This document shows, piece by piece, positions 44,917-53,675 of a stretch of 64,000 bases of DNA. Every line of letters starts with the position of its first letter. The stretch's first letter is position 1. The DNA lies in the NCBI GenBank assembly GCA_016219175.1, contig JACRCD010000093.1, positions 1-64,000 of the forward strand, given 5' to 3'. The DNA comes from Deltaproteobacteria bacterium (lineage in GTDB: Bacteria; Desulfobacterota; Desulfobulbia; Desulfobulbales; SURF-16). A program made the translations under genes and the position numbers. The notes under the pieces were generated by a model. That model had not been told where the DNA came from, did not search any database, and saw only the letters and a program-made list of their open reading frames with translations.

Positions 44917-45714
44917 TCAGAAAAACGCGGGCCTGATGTCGTCCGTGGCCAGGAAACTGTCCAGTTCCTCCTGGTTGTAAAAGGCGCGCTCAAAAAAAAG
45001 CCCCTGGGCCGGGGCGGTGAAATGGCTGAGATTGACAGGCTCTGCCAGAAAACGGTCCACCTCGGCCGGGGCAAGATTCCCCCGGCCCGTTTCAGCCAGC
45101 ACGCCGACTATGCGGCGCACCATCTTCCACAAAAAATGAGAGCCGACAAGACGGATCAGGATCAGATCATCCGTTTCCACAACCTGGGTCTTGTGGATCA
45201 TGACCAGGGGTGATTTCTTCTTGATCACCTGCCGGTCGGTAAATGAGGTGAAATCGTGCATACCGGCAAGCAGGGTTGCCGTCTCTTGCATGGGTTTCGC
45301 CCTGAGCGGCTCGGGTATCCGCCAGACATAGCGGTTGCAGAAGGCTGTCCTGCGCTTGGCGATCTGATACAGATAACTGCGGCCGATGCAGTTATGCCGG
45401 GCATGAAAACGGGGTCCGGCCTTCTGCGCTCCGAGAATATTGATATCCTGCGGCAGCAGCTCATTTACCCGCCGGCCTACCTCACCAGCAGAATCCGCTG
45501 TGTTCGCCTCAAGATGAGCGACAAAACGCAGGCCATGCACCCCGCCGTCCGTGCGGCCGTTGCCCTGTACATCCACCGGTTCGCCATACAGCCCGGAGGC
45601 AACCTTGAGCAGAGCGCCCTGGATCGTCCGGGCGTCATCCTGCTTCTGCCAGCCGCTGTAGCGGCTGCCGTCAAATTCCACTACCAGCTTAAAACGTCTT
45701 GCTTGTATTTCCAT
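44917..45714 (-). CDS. truA: tRNA pseudouridine(38-40) synthase TruA
   Basis: A 265-residue enzyme that turns U38-U40 of tRNA anticodon arms into pseudouridine. The start 'FKLVVEFDGSRYSGWQKQ' and the catalytic Asp in 'GNGRTDGGVHG' are clear, as are 'RSYLYQIAKRRTAF' and 'FLWKMVRRIVGVL' near the C-terminus. It lies 3 nt from the thioesterase gene and is convergent with the RND operon (17 nt). Confidence 0.95.
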   Translation of the reverse strand: MEIQARRFKLVVEFDGSRYSGWQKQDDARTIQGALLKVASGLYGEPVDVQGNGRTDGGVHGLRFVAHLEANTADSAGEVGRRVNELLPQDINILGAQKAGPRFHARHNCIGRSYLYQIAKRRTAFCNRYVWRIPEPLRAKPMQETATLLAGMHDFTSFTDRQVIKKKSPLVMIHKTQVVETDDLILIRLVGSHFLWKMVRRIVGVLAETGRGNLAPAEVDRFLAEPVNLSHFTAPAQGLFFERAFYNQEELDSFLATDDIRPAFF

Positions 45715-45717
45715 ATC

Positions 45718-46227
45718 TTAATCCAAAAATATCCCGGCAATCTCTTCCACCAGATCTCCATCCAGAAAGCCGAGATTTTTCGCGGCCTCACTGGTAAAAA
45801 GGGCAAAAACAGCCTCACCCACAGCACTTCGTTCACCAGCCGGGTTAAAAATTTCGGCGGCGAGCAGCGCCTCGCGCTCACTTTTCTTCTCCATTATGCT
45901 TGCCTCCAGCCACAGCAATTGTCCGGCAAAAAGCGGTTTCTCGAACCGCACCTGCAGCGACTTGGTCAGCACCAAACGCTTGAGCAGATAAATGGCGGTC
46001 CAGCCCATGACTTCATCAAGCATGGTGGCGACAATGCCGCCGTGCACCACCTTGCCCCAGCCGCACAGGTGATCAGGCACCACAACCTGAGAGACAACAA
46101 TGCCGCCGTCGGAAAAGAACCTCATGCCGAGTCCGGCCTGATTGTCCGGGCCGCAACCGAAACAAAATCCTGCCGGGCGCCGGGGCAACGGTTTAAAAGC
46201 ATCTGTTAATTTCCTGCTGTTTGGCAT
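45718..46227 (-). CDS. PaaI-type hotdog thioesterase
   Basis: A 169-residue protein with the hotdog-fold thioesterase pattern: 'CFGCGPDNQAGLGM' at the start, 'GWGKVVHGGIVATMLDEVMGW' with the catalytic Asp/Glu helix, and 'EKPLFAGQLLWLEASI'. It likely hydrolyses an acyl-CoA; the substrate is unknown. It is cotranscribed with truA. Confidence 0.82.
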   Translation of the reverse strand: MPNSRKLTDAFKPLPRRPAGFCFGCGPDNQAGLGMRFFSDGGIVVSQVVVPDHLCGWGKVVHGGIVATMLDEVMGWTAIYLLKRLVLTKSLQVRFEKPLFAGQLLWLEASIMEKKSEREALLAAEIFNPAGERSAVGEAVFALFTSEAAKNLGFLDGDLVEEIAGIFLD

Positions 46228-46522
46228 TCCATACTTCTCACGGTAAGGTTATTTCTGCTCAGCGATTTCTCAAGGCTTCCCTCAACACAGTCCGGCACTC
46301 TATTACGAAGCCACCCTTTGCGCAAGCGGCAGGCGCCATGTATCATGCGCTCCCGGCCTTATTTTTTTATCCTACCATGCAACCTTTTCTCAAATCCCGT
46401 CGTTTAAGAATTAAAAGCACCTCAAAAACACTCTCCCTTCCATTGCCCGGGCAGCTTCCTAAGGAGAGCATTGACCAGGTGTCGTTAAGAAACAATAAAA
46501 AAAACCACAAGGAGAAAATTTT

Positions 46523-46987
46523 ATGAAAAACATGTTCACACGTATCATTGTCTTGCTTGCTGTCACAATTCTTGGTTCCGGTCTCTGCTGGGCGGGTAAC
46601 GGCAAAGGCGCGGCTGACGGAACAGGGCCGATCCACGACATCACCGCCGGAGTGCCATTTGAATACACCGGCACCGTGGTCAGCTACGTGCAGGGTGAAG
46701 GTCTTATTCTGGATATCACCACGGAAGAGGACGCCCAGCCCGTGGAAGTGGTTATTTCAGGCATAGGGCCCGAGTTTTACTGGGAAAATCTTGGCGTGGC
46801 CCGCCCGGTAGCGGGTGATATTATTATTGTCAGCGGCTATACGGTTGCATATGACGATACCGAGGTCAACATCGCCGTGGAAATAACCTTGACTGACGGT
46901 ACCGTGGTCGTATTGCGCGATGAAGACGGCGCCCCGCTGTGGCGGCAGTCCGGCAAAAAACAGGCAAGCAAGAAAGCAAACAGGTAA
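46523..46987 (+). CDS. Secreted protein of unknown function
   Basis: A 154-residue protein with a signal peptide cut after about residue 25 ('LGSGLCWAGNGKGAADGTGPI'). A Gly-rich start is followed by an all-beta region ('FEYTGTVVSYVQGEGLILDI', 'GDIIIVSGYTV'), similar in look to an OB-type fold, and a basic tail ('KKQASKKANR'). AAGGAG precedes the ATG. It is the first gene of a cluster with an ECF sigma factor. Confidence 0.7.
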   Translation: MKNMFTRIIVLLAVTILGSGLCWAGNGKGAADGTGPIHDITAGVPFEYTGTVVSYVQGEGLILDITTEEDAQPVEVVISGIGPEFYWENLGVARPVAGDIIIVSGYTVAYDDTEVNIAVEITLTDGTVVVLRDEDGAPLWRQSGKKQASKKANR

Positions 46988-47017
46988 TCCGCAACGGCTT
47001 GACCTGAAAGGCGATAT

Positions 47018-47044
47018 CCCGGGGAACGCCCTTCTTTCCCCGGG
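47018..47044 (+). terminator. GC-rich hairpin after the secreted protein gene
   Basis: CCCGGGGAA at 47018-47026 pairs perfectly with TTCCCCGGG at 47036-47044. No T-run follows, so termination is likely only in part. It separates the secreted protein gene from the sigma factor gene. Confidence 0.45.
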
Positions 47045-47187
47045 ACCGCTTGAGATGAGCCCCCACTCTGTTCCCCTGCCCGCTCCATTCTGACCAATCC
47101 CCTCTCTTCGCAGTCCGCGGCCGTATGGCCTGCAAATACGGATTTTCCCCGTGTTTCTCTTTCTTTACTCAGACAATTGACAAAAAA

Positions 47188-47214
47188 ATGAAACCTTTTA
47201 CCGGCTGATTACGT
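47188..47214 (+). promoter_or_regulatory. Possible ECF-type promoter of the sigma factor gene
   Basis: GAAACC at 47188-47193 and CGTTA at 47210-47214 are 16 nt apart, 18 nt before the sigma ORF. This is the kind of motif pair that ECF sigma factors read, so self-activation is possible. The same pair was not found before the neighbouring genes. Confidence 0.3.
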
Positions 47215-47231
47215 TACAATCGTATTAAACT

Positions 47232-47795
47232 ATGGAAAAAGTAATCAGCTTCATAAACTATTTTTCCCGAACCTCTTCCTTCGAGAAGATCCTACAGCCC
47301 CATATGCTGAAAATGTATCGGGTGGCGTACCGGCTCTGCGGAACGGTGGACGAGGCGGAAGATCTTGTGCAGGACGTGCTGGTCAAGCTCTATCCGCGGC
47401 GCCGGGACCTGGAAAATATTGAAAAGATCGGCCCCTGGCTGGTAAAGGTACTCTACCGTACTTTTATAGATCAGCGGCGCCGTTCGTCCCGCTCGCCCCT
47501 GCATCTTGTCCAGAACACGAATGATGAGGAAAATTACTCCCTGCTGGAATCCATTCCTTCCGAAGACAGCGGGCCCGAGGAAATTTCGCAGAACATCCAG
47601 ATCCGGGAGAAGCTCCTGGGGGCGATCAGCTCGCTCAACATGGATCAGCAACACATCTGTCTGCTTCATGATCTGGAGGGATATACACTGCTTGAACTGG
47701 AAGAGATTCTGGAGACGCCCATCGGCACCCTGAAATCACGCCTGCACCGGGCCAGGGGGAGCTTAAGAAAATTATTGCAGGACGAAACCTTTTAG
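47232..47795 (+). CDS. ECF-type RNA polymerase sigma factor
   Basis: A 187-residue sigma-70 family factor with regions 2 and 4 only. Region 2 is 'YRVAYRLCGTVDEAEDLVQDVLVKLY' and onward with a positively charged 2.4 ('LVKVLYRTFIDQRRRSSR'); region 4 ends in 'GYTLLELEEILETPIGTLKSRLHRARGSLRKLL'. The following gene encodes a membrane anti-sigma factor. The factor probably controls the downstream surface-protein genes. Confidence 0.9.
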   Translation: MEKVISFINYFSRTSSFEKILQPHMLKMYRVAYRLCGTVDEAEDLVQDVLVKLYPRRRDLENIEKIGPWLVKVLYRTFIDQRRRSSRSPLHLVQNTNDEENYSLLESIPSEDSGPEEISQNIQIREKLLGAISSLNMDQQHICLLHDLEGYTLLELEEILETPIGTLKSRLHRARGSLRKLLQDETF

Positions 47796-47833
47796 ACATA
47801 ACAGCCGTTATATATGGTATGAGGTAAATAATC

Positions 47834-48505
47834 ATGAATTGCGAAAAAGCGAGGCAATACCGGGACGACTACCTTGACGACTGTCTTGTTGAGCGGGAAA
47901 AAAATTCTGTCAGGCAGCATCTGGATCTCTGCCCGCGGTGCCGTCATGTCTTCAATCGTGACGCGGAGATGCTGCGGGCCTTGCGCAGTCTGCCGGTACC
48001 GCCGCCATCTCCGGGTTTTGTCGAACGCTCCTTTAGTAAAGCCGGTGCTCGCAGCCGAAAACCGCCTCAGAAATGGCTGATTCCTTCCTGGGCCGGCGCA
48101 CTTGCCGCCTCTCTTATTTTGTGGCTCAGCATCGGCATGCCCCATTTACCGGGGCACCGGACTGCTGAAGCCCCGGCAGCCGCGGTGACCATAACCATAA
48201 ATGAACAGAAAACCGTAAAATTAGTGGTCAATGCCCCGCGCGATCTGTTAAATGCACAGGTTACCATCGAGCTGCCCAGTCAGGTGGAGATGGTCGGTTT
48301 CCCGGGGAGCAGCGAGATTGCCTGGACCACGAACCTGCGCAAGGGGAAAAACCTGTTGAGTCTGCCCCTTGTGGCGAAAAGCGCCGGCGAGGTGAAACTG
48401 GTAACGCGCATCAACCATGAGAACAAGAGCAAACTGCTGCGGTTTGACATGAAAATACAGAACAATACGACCGGCTTTTTACATCAGGCCATTTATATGG
48501 TTTAG
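47834..48505 (+). CDS. Zinc-binding membrane anti-sigma factor
   Basis: A 223-residue protein. The N-terminal zf-HC2 (ZAS-type) motif includes C3, H29, C33 and C36 ('RQHLDLCPRC'). A single membrane segment at about 79-96 ('WAGALAASLILWLSIG') separates it from a periplasmic region of about 125 residues of beta type ('KTVKLVVNAPRDLLNAQVTIEL'). It probably holds the sigma factor at the membrane until an envelope signal arrives. Confidence 0.88.
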   Translation: MNCEKARQYRDDYLDDCLVEREKNSVRQHLDLCPRCRHVFNRDAEMLRALRSLPVPPPSPGFVERSFSKAGARSRKPPQKWLIPSWAGALAASLILWLSIGMPHLPGHRTAEAPAAAVTITINEQKTVKLVVNAPRDLLNAQVTIELPSQVEMVGFPGSSEIAWTTNLRKGKNLLSLPLVAKSAGEVKLVTRINHENKSKLLRFDMKIQNNTTGFLHQAIYMV

Positions 48506-48569
48506 GGCTTGTCCGTAAACCGGCCCGCGGCGTAGCTTGTTGCAGTCTTTTATGGAGCAGGGGAAGTTG

Positions 48570-49361
48570 ATGAAATACTTATGGATGAATGCAATCCTGG
48601 TTACCGGACTGATATTGGCCGGAGGAAATGGCGTTGCCGCGGCTAAAGACCCTGCCACGGGTAAAAAGGCGGGGCAGCTCTTGGTGGCGAAAGCCCCTGT
48701 TGAACTTGATGTTACCATGGAAGTAATCGATGAGGACGTACAATCCGCCGACGAAGCCGTCAACGTCATTGAATTGCCCGTTGCCGCCTCGCCTCGGGAA
48801 ATGAGGCAGGAGCGGGCAGGTAAGGATAATGCGGATACGAAGCGGCCGGATCAAGCGGGAGGAGGAGGCGGGCATGAAGAAGCAAGCCAGGAGTCCCATC
48901 AGGAATCGAACCATCCAGGAAATGCAAACCGGCCCGAGAGCCCGGGCCACCACGGTGATTCGTCCCCTTCCGATACGCCCGCTCAACCGGAGGTCCCCTC
49001 CCTGCCCGATCTTCCCGGCGTACCTGATAATCCCGATCAGCCCGTGATCCCTGAGGTCCCCGATTCTTCCGTGCGGCCGGATATCCCAAGCGGCCCGGAT
49101 AGCCCCATGCAACCTGAAGCACCCGAGCGCCCCGAAAATCCAGGCGGCCCGGATAGCCCCATGCAACCTGAAACACCCGAGCGGCCCGACAGCCCAAGCG
49201 GCCCGAATAATCCCGTCCGGCCCGACAGCCCGGAGCGGCCGGAGAGCCCTGGCGGACCCGGTGATGCTATCCAGCCGGAGATGCCTGGCCGTCCCGACGA
49301 CACCAATCGCCCGGCTGACACTTCCGGTCATTACGGCACGCGCGGTGGACGGGGAAATTGA
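48570..49361 (+). CDS. Secreted proline-rich repeat protein
   Basis: About 263 residues from the ATG at 48570, which has GGGGA 5 nt upstream; an earlier ATG at 48537 is in frame. A signal peptide (residues 1-25) precedes an acidic region with a Gly/His-rich part, then a Pro-rich, Asp/Glu-rich stretch with an 18-residue tandem unit, consensus GPDSPMQPExPERPxxPx, four times at 49092-49307. It ends 'HYGTRGGRGN'. The composition suggests an extended, disordered surface or wall-spanning protein. No anchor is visible. Confidence 0.8.
   Translation: MKYLWMNAILVTGLILAGGNGVAAAKDPATGKKAGQLLVAKAPVELDVTMEVIDEDVQSADEAVNVIELPVAASPREMRQERAGKDNADTKRPDQAGGGGGHEEASQESHQESNHPGNANRPESPGHHGDSSPSDTPAQPEVPSLPDLPGVPDNPDQPVIPEVPDSSVRPDIPSGPDSPMQPEAPERPENPGGPDSPMQPETPERPDSPSGPNNPVRPDSPERPESPGGPGDAIQPEMPGRPDDTNRPADTSGHYGTRGGRGN
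49092..49307 (+). repeat. Tandem 54-bp repeat (x4) in the secreted protein gene
   Basis: Four in-frame 54-bp units start at 49092, 49146, 49200 and 49254. Units 1 and 2 are nearly identical; unit 4 is the most diverged. Such repeats often change in number between strains. Confidence 0.85.
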
Positions 49362-49489
49362 TCGATAGAGTCATGAAATAATTTTCTTTCGTCTCATCAT
49401 TTGCACAAGATTTACTTTAGCCATTGCAAAGAGCCTCTTAACTTGGCAATATCAGCAAAATGATATTAAAATTGCCATGGAAGAGGCGC

Positions 49490-50785
49490 ATGAAACTGTT
49501 TCAATCCATCCAGGGTGGGCTGCCCCTGGTTTTTTTTCTGCTGATCATCTTTCTTTCCAGCCCTGCATTGCGGGCGGAAGAGATCCCTGCCGCCTCGCCC
49601 TTTCAAGCCGGCATCACCGCCTTCAAGCAGGGTGACTACGGCAAGGCCCTGCGGTTTTTTCAGCAAGCCGAATCCTCAGGGCTCAATAAACCATCATTAT
49701 ATTACAATATCGGCGTCTGCTCGTATAAATTAGGCCGTTACCCCGAGGCGGAGGACGCCTTTCGTAAAACAGCCGCTTTTCCGGAAATGGCTCCTCTGGC
49801 CTATTACAATCTGGGCATTGTGGCCGAAAAACAGGCCGATCACAAGAACGCCTTATTCTGGCTGCGGAAATCCTATGATACCGCCAAGACAGATGATTCG
49901 AAAATCCGTGAGCTGGCGAAAAACGCCTTGCGCGAGATGAGGATAGCAAAGGATCGTCCCGCCTGGAACCGGTACATCTCGGCAGGACTGGGCTATGATG
50001 ATAACGTGGAGCTGGTTGCCGACTCCGATGTTCTGCAGGCCAGCAACCAGGAAGACAGCTTTGCCGATCTGTTTGTTTTTTTGAAAAGAACGATCACCAC
50101 GGATTCATCAGCCTCGGGTTCCTTTCTGCAATCCGGCCTTTCCTTTCTGAAATATGCCGAGATCGATGAATATGATACCGGCACGGCAAATCTGGAGTTA
50201 TTTTACTGGAAAAAGCTCGGCACCTATCAGGTGGAGGGCGGCACCGGTTATCATTATATTTTTTTCGATGGTAAAAGTTATGAACAGAGCCCGATGCTCA
50301 GCATGCAGATCAGCCGGCCTCTCTGGTCAGCAAACCTCTTGCGCTTTCTCTACCGGCTCAATTACCTTGACAACCTGAATGAAGATTATGATTATCTAAC
50401 CGGCTGGCGTCATCGGGCCATGGCTGAGCTCTCCGGAAAATGGGGATCTTTTCGCGGCTACCTTGCCTATACCCTCGAAGCAAATAACCGCGATGATGAC
50501 GATTACTCCCCGTTGCGCCACACCTTTACCACCGGCCTGAAAGTCAGATTACAGGATAATCTGGATGGCGGTTTGACTTTTTCCTACCGGGACAGCGATT
50601 ACGACATTTCCAACCAGTCTGACCGGGAAGAAGAGCAGCTCACCACCACCGCGACCCTCACCTACTATCTGCAAAACGGCTGGGAAATGTCCTGCAAAGT
50701 TCAGCACACCGATAATGAATCAAACTATTCGTCGTATGATTATAAAAAAGAGGCCGTTATTCTGTCTGTTGCCCGTTTCTTTTGA
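49490..50785 (+). CDS. TPR outer-membrane beta-barrel protein (SLAM-like arrangement)
   Basis: About 431 residues from ATG 49490 (an earlier ATG at 49460 is in frame). Signal peptide at 1-29 ('VFFLLIIFLSSPALRAEE'); two to three TPR units at about 35-140 ('FQAGITAFKQGDYGKALRFFQQA', 'YYNIGVCSYKLGRYPEAEDAFRKT'); then from about 160 a barrel of alternating strands, starting with 'RYISAGLGYDDNVEL' and ending with the C-terminal Phe ('VILSVARFF') typical of outer-membrane barrels. The order, TPR then barrel, is like SLAM/DUF560 proteins, which move surface lipoproteins; that link is an inference. It follows the repeat protein. Confidence 0.8.
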   Translation: MKLFQSIQGGLPLVFFLLIIFLSSPALRAEEIPAASPFQAGITAFKQGDYGKALRFFQQAESSGLNKPSLYYNIGVCSYKLGRYPEAEDAFRKTAAFPEMAPLAYYNLGIVAEKQADHKNALFWLRKSYDTAKTDDSKIRELAKNALREMRIAKDRPAWNRYISAGLGYDDNVELVADSDVLQASNQEDSFADLFVFLKRTITTDSSASGSFLQSGLSFLKYAEIDEYDTGTANLELFYWKKLGTYQVEGGTGYHYIFFDGKSYEQSPMLSMQISRPLWSANLLRFLYRLNYLDNLNEDYDYLTGWRHRAMAELSGKWGSFRGYLAYTLEANNRDDDDYSPLRHTFTTGLKVRLQDNLDGGLTFSYRDSDYDISNQSDREEEQLTTTATLTYYLQNGWEMSCKVQHTDNESNYSSYDYKKEAVILSVARFF

Positions 50786-50800
50786 ACAAAATCAGGCAAA

Positions 50801-51367
50801 TCAGGCAGCCGCGATTTGGGAAAATTTTGCTCGCAGTTTCCGCAGCAATTCAGGAACAGACGCCCTGGTATCCATGACTATCAGGCAGTCAGAGGCAAGT
50901 TCATCAGGAAACTCCAGACTCTCCTTCTGTCGCTGATAGATCTCCCAGGTGCCGTCGGAAACAGCCAGAGGATCGCTGGCCCGCAGGGCAAGACGCCGCC
51001 GGGTTTCCTCGTCATCGCAGCGGCAGAGAATGAAAAAAAAAGAGGCCGCGCAGCCGGCCGCGCACTCCATCGCCCGCTGCCTCTCGCCGCGCTCAAGATA
51101 GGATCCGTCAAGCACCACGTAATGGTTAACGGAAAGTTCGCGGCGGGCATGGTCAAGCAGGGTGTCGTAAGTCAGCCGGGTGAATGCCGGGCTGTAGATA
51201 CCCTGCCCGAAAGCATCTGCCTGGCGTGAGCTGGGGGCTTTACCCGCCAGTTCCTTGCGGACCACATCCGTGTTGAAATAGGGAAAGGAAAACTCTTCGG
51301 CAAAGGCCTGGGCCAGGCTGCTCTTGCCGCTGGCAATCAGCCCCATGAAGACAAAGAGACTAGCCGG
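50801..51367 (-). CDS. P-loop kinase-like ATPase (partner of APH-like gene)
   Basis: About 188 residues from the ATG at 51367. Walker A is GLIASGKSS at the start; 'YVVLDGSYLERGERQRAME' is in the position of the Walker B region of gluconate-kinase-like enzymes. The frame stays open upstream of this start inside the preceding gene, in another phase. In many bacteria this domain is the C-terminal half of one bifunctional protein with an aminoglycoside-phosphotransferase-like N-terminal half; here the two halves are separate genes that overlap by 8 nt. Confidence 0.8.
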   Translation of the reverse strand, partial: PASLFVFMGLIASGKSSLAQAFAEEFSFPYFNTDVVRKELAGKAPSSRQADAFGQGIYSPAFTRLTYDTLLDHARRELSVNHYVVLDGSYLERGERQRAMECAAGCAASFFFILCRCDDEETRRRLALRASDPLAVSDGTWEIYQRQKESLEFPDELASDCLIVMDTRASVPELLRKLRAKFSQIAAA

Positions 51368-52367
51368 CATAGCGCTCGGCCAGCAGAAAATACTTTTCCG
51401 CCTGGGCCATGGCTTTGCGCCGCGCCGCCTCGTCCACCTCCGGGGCATGGGCGGTAAACAGGCCGATTTTGCCGCGCACGTAAGCCCGGTAGCACTTATA
51501 AAAATTCAACATGGCAGGCAACCCGGCATCATTGCTTGCCTCGGTAAAGCGTCTGATAAAAAAATCACCAAGCGAACCCAGACCATGGAAATCAAGATCC
51601 ATGGCCAGAAAGGCCACATCGCTGGCCACATCGCAATAACGGAAGCGCTCGTTAAACTCAATGCAGTCAAAGATGTGCACCGTACCGTCCAGACAGATAT
51701 TGGCTGAATAGAGATCGCCGTGACAGTCCCTTACCCTGCCGTCCAGACAGCGCTCCAGAAAAAGGGAGTCATTGGTCAGAAAGGCCCGGGCATAGCTGCC
51801 GATGGCATCATACTGACGCTGGGAGAGAGCACCCTTGCCGACAAAATCCCTGGTCTGGTCAAAATTCTCCAGCACATTGACGCTTACCGCCTGGGGTGTG
51901 CCGAATTTCGCCAGCTCAGCCCCACCGGCCGCCTTTTCATAAAAAGGGACCAGGGTTGCCACGATGTCCGCGAGGTGGGATTCAACAAGCTCTCCCCTCT
52001 CAATCACCCGGCCCATCATCCTTTCCCGGTCCATCATCTTCATCCTGACCCCATACTCAACAACTTCGCCAGCGCCGTTGAAACGGAATCCCGCCCCATC
52101 CCGGCAGAGGGCGAAGACATCGAGATAGATATCCGGACAGAGACGGCGGTTTAAGACAAGCTCCTGTCCGCAATAATGACGTCTCTTTTCCAGGGTGGTG
52201 AAATCGAGAAAACCGAAATTGACCGGTTTTTTGAACTTGTAAACAAAATCGCCGGCCAGCAGCACATAGGAGATATGGGTCTGGACAAGCTCGACCCTGT
52301 CCACCGCATGATCAAAGTGGCCAGGGTCGAGAAAATAGGTAATAAATTCAGGAAGGTTCGTCGACAT
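51360..52367 (-). CDS. APH-like phosphotransferase family protein
   Basis: A 335-residue protein of the aminoglycoside phosphotransferase-like superfamily. The Brenner motif HGDLYSAN and the 'HIFDCIEFN' (the DFG-equivalent Asp) are present; the start carries 'AGDFVYKFKKPVNFGFLDF' with the ATP-binding Lys. Its substrate is unknown; drug resistance should not be assumed. It is followed by the kinase-like gene (8-nt overlap) and preceded by ahcY (12 nt). Confidence 0.85.
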   Translation of the reverse strand: MSTNLPEFITYFLDPGHFDHAVDRVELVQTHISYVLLAGDFVYKFKKPVNFGFLDFTTLEKRRHYCGQELVLNRRLCPDIYLDVFALCRDGAGFRFNGAGEVVEYGVRMKMMDRERMMGRVIERGELVESHLADIVATLVPFYEKAAGGAELAKFGTPQAVSVNVLENFDQTRDFVGKGALSQRQYDAIGSYARAFLTNDSLFLERCLDGRVRDCHGDLYSANICLDGTVHIFDCIEFNERFRYCDVASDVAFLAMDLDFHGLGSLGDFFIRRFTEASNDAGLPAMLNFYKCYRAYVRGKIGLFTAHAPEVDEAARRKAMAQAEKYFLLAERYAG

Positions 52368-52379
52368 CAGCCAGTCACC

Positions 52380-53675
52380 TTAGTAACGGTAATAATCAGG
52401 CTTATAGGGGCCGTCCGCCGGCACGCCGATATAAGCGGCCTGCTCTTTGGTCAAGGTGGTGAGGTGGGCGCCGATTTTTTGCAGATGCAGACGGGCCACC
52501 TTCTCATCCAGGTGTTTGGGCAGGAAATACACCTTGTTTTCCATCTTATCGCTGTGTTTCCACAGTTCAATCTGGGCCATGACCTGATTGGTGAAGGAGT
52601 TGCTCATGACAAAACTGGGGTGGCCGGTGGCGCAGCCCAGATTAACCAGCCGCCCTTCGGCCAGCACGATAATCCTCTTGCCGTCCGGAAAGATGACATG
52701 ATCCACCTGGGGTTTGATGTTCTCCCAGGTCAGCTGGCGGATGGAGGCAATATCGATCTCGCTGTCAAAATGTCCGATATTGCAGACAATGGCCTGATCC
52801 TTCATGACATCCATATGGGCGCGGCTGATAACCCGCACGTTGCCTGTTGCCGTGACAAATATCTCGCCGGCCGGGGCCGCCTCTTCCATGGTCACGACCC
52901 GGTACCCTTCCATGGAGGCCTGCAGGGCGCAGATGGGGTCGATCTCGGTGATAAGCACCGTGGCGCCCATGGCGCGCAAGGCCTGGGCGCAACCCTTGCC
53001 CACATCGCCGTAACCGCAGACAACCGCGGTTTTCCCGGCAATCATCACATCCGTGGCCCTCTTGATGCCGTCAATCAATGACTCGCGGCAGCCGTACAGG
53101 TTATCAAATTTCGACTTGGTCACGGAATCATTGACATTAAAGGCCGGGGCAAGAAGCCTGCCGTCCCGCATCATTTCATTGAGCCTGTGCACGCCGGTGG
53201 TGGTCTCCTCGCTGATGCCCTTCACAACCTTCATCAACTCGGGATACTTCTCATGCATGACCTGGGTGAGATCACCGCCATCGTCAAGAATCATATTGGG
53301 CCGCCAGTTATCCGGGCCAAAAATGGTCTGGTCAATACACCACCAGAACTCCTCCTCGGATTCACCCTTCCAGGCAAAGACCGGGATACCGGCGGCCGCC
53401 ATGGCCGAGGCGGCATGATCCTGAGTGGAGAAGATGTTGCAGGATGACCAACGCACCTCGGCGCCCAAATCAACCAGAGTTTCCATCAGCACGGCGGTCT
53501 GGATGGTCATGTGCAGACAACCGGCGATCCTGGCGCCTTTCAGGGGTTTCCTGCCGGCGTATTCTTCCCGCACGGCCATCAGTCCCGGCATTTCCGTTTC
53601 AGCGATGGCAACCTCTTTGCGGCCCCAATCAGCCAGACCGATATCCGCCACTTTATAATCACTAAATCCGTTCAT
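52380..53675 (-). CDS. ahcY: Adenosylhomocysteinase
   Basis: A 431-residue enzyme that splits S-adenosylhomocysteine into adenosine and homocysteine in the methyl cycle. The NAD-binding motif '[15 protein letters not shown]' and the SAH-binding '[13 protein letters not shown]' and 'DDGGDLT' are clear; the C-terminal end is '[11 protein letters not shown]'. Its start codon overlaps the metK stop codon by one base, so the two are translationally coupled. Confidence 0.97.
   Translation of the reverse strand: MNGFSDYKVADIGLADWGRKEVAIAETEMPGLMAVREEYAGRKPLKGARIAGCLHMTIQTAVLMETLVDLGAEVRWSSCNIFSTQDHAASAMAAAGIPVFAWKGESEEEFWWCIDQTIFGPDNWRPNMILDDGGDLTQVMHEKYPELMKVVKGISEETTTGVHRLNEMMRDGRLLAPAFNVNDSVTKSKFDNLYGCRESLIDGIKRATDVMIAGKTAVVCGYGDVGKGCAQALRAMGATVLITEIDPICALQASMEGYRVVTMEEAAPAGEIFVTATGNVRVISRAHMDVMKDQAIVCNIGHFDSEIDIASIRQLTWENIKPQVDHVIFPDGKRIIVLAEGRLVNLGCATGHPSFVMSNSFTNQVMAQIELWKHSDKMENKVYFLPKHLDEKVARLHLQKIGAHLTTLTKEQAAYIGVPADGPYKPDYYRY

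Noticed and set aside
45256-46209. 317-residue plus-strand frame over truA and the thioesterase gene
   Set aside because: It spans two genes with strong family motifs on the other strand and has no recognisable domain.
49092-49307. CRISPR array
   Set aside because: The units are directly joined, in frame and coding; there are no unique spacers or cas genes.
48579-49331. 250-residue minus-strand frame over the proline-rich repeat gene
   Set aside because: The repeat itself keeps several frames open. Only the plus frame has a Shine-Dalgarno and a signal peptide.
51360-52367. Aminoglycoside resistance gene
   Set aside because: Only the superfamily motifs are present. The context beside ahcY and a kinase-like gene is that of the widespread housekeeping-type APH-like proteins.
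52176-53081. 301-residue plus-strand frame opposite ahcY and the APH-like gene
   Set aside because: Antisense of enzymes with clear motifs; crosses their gene border.
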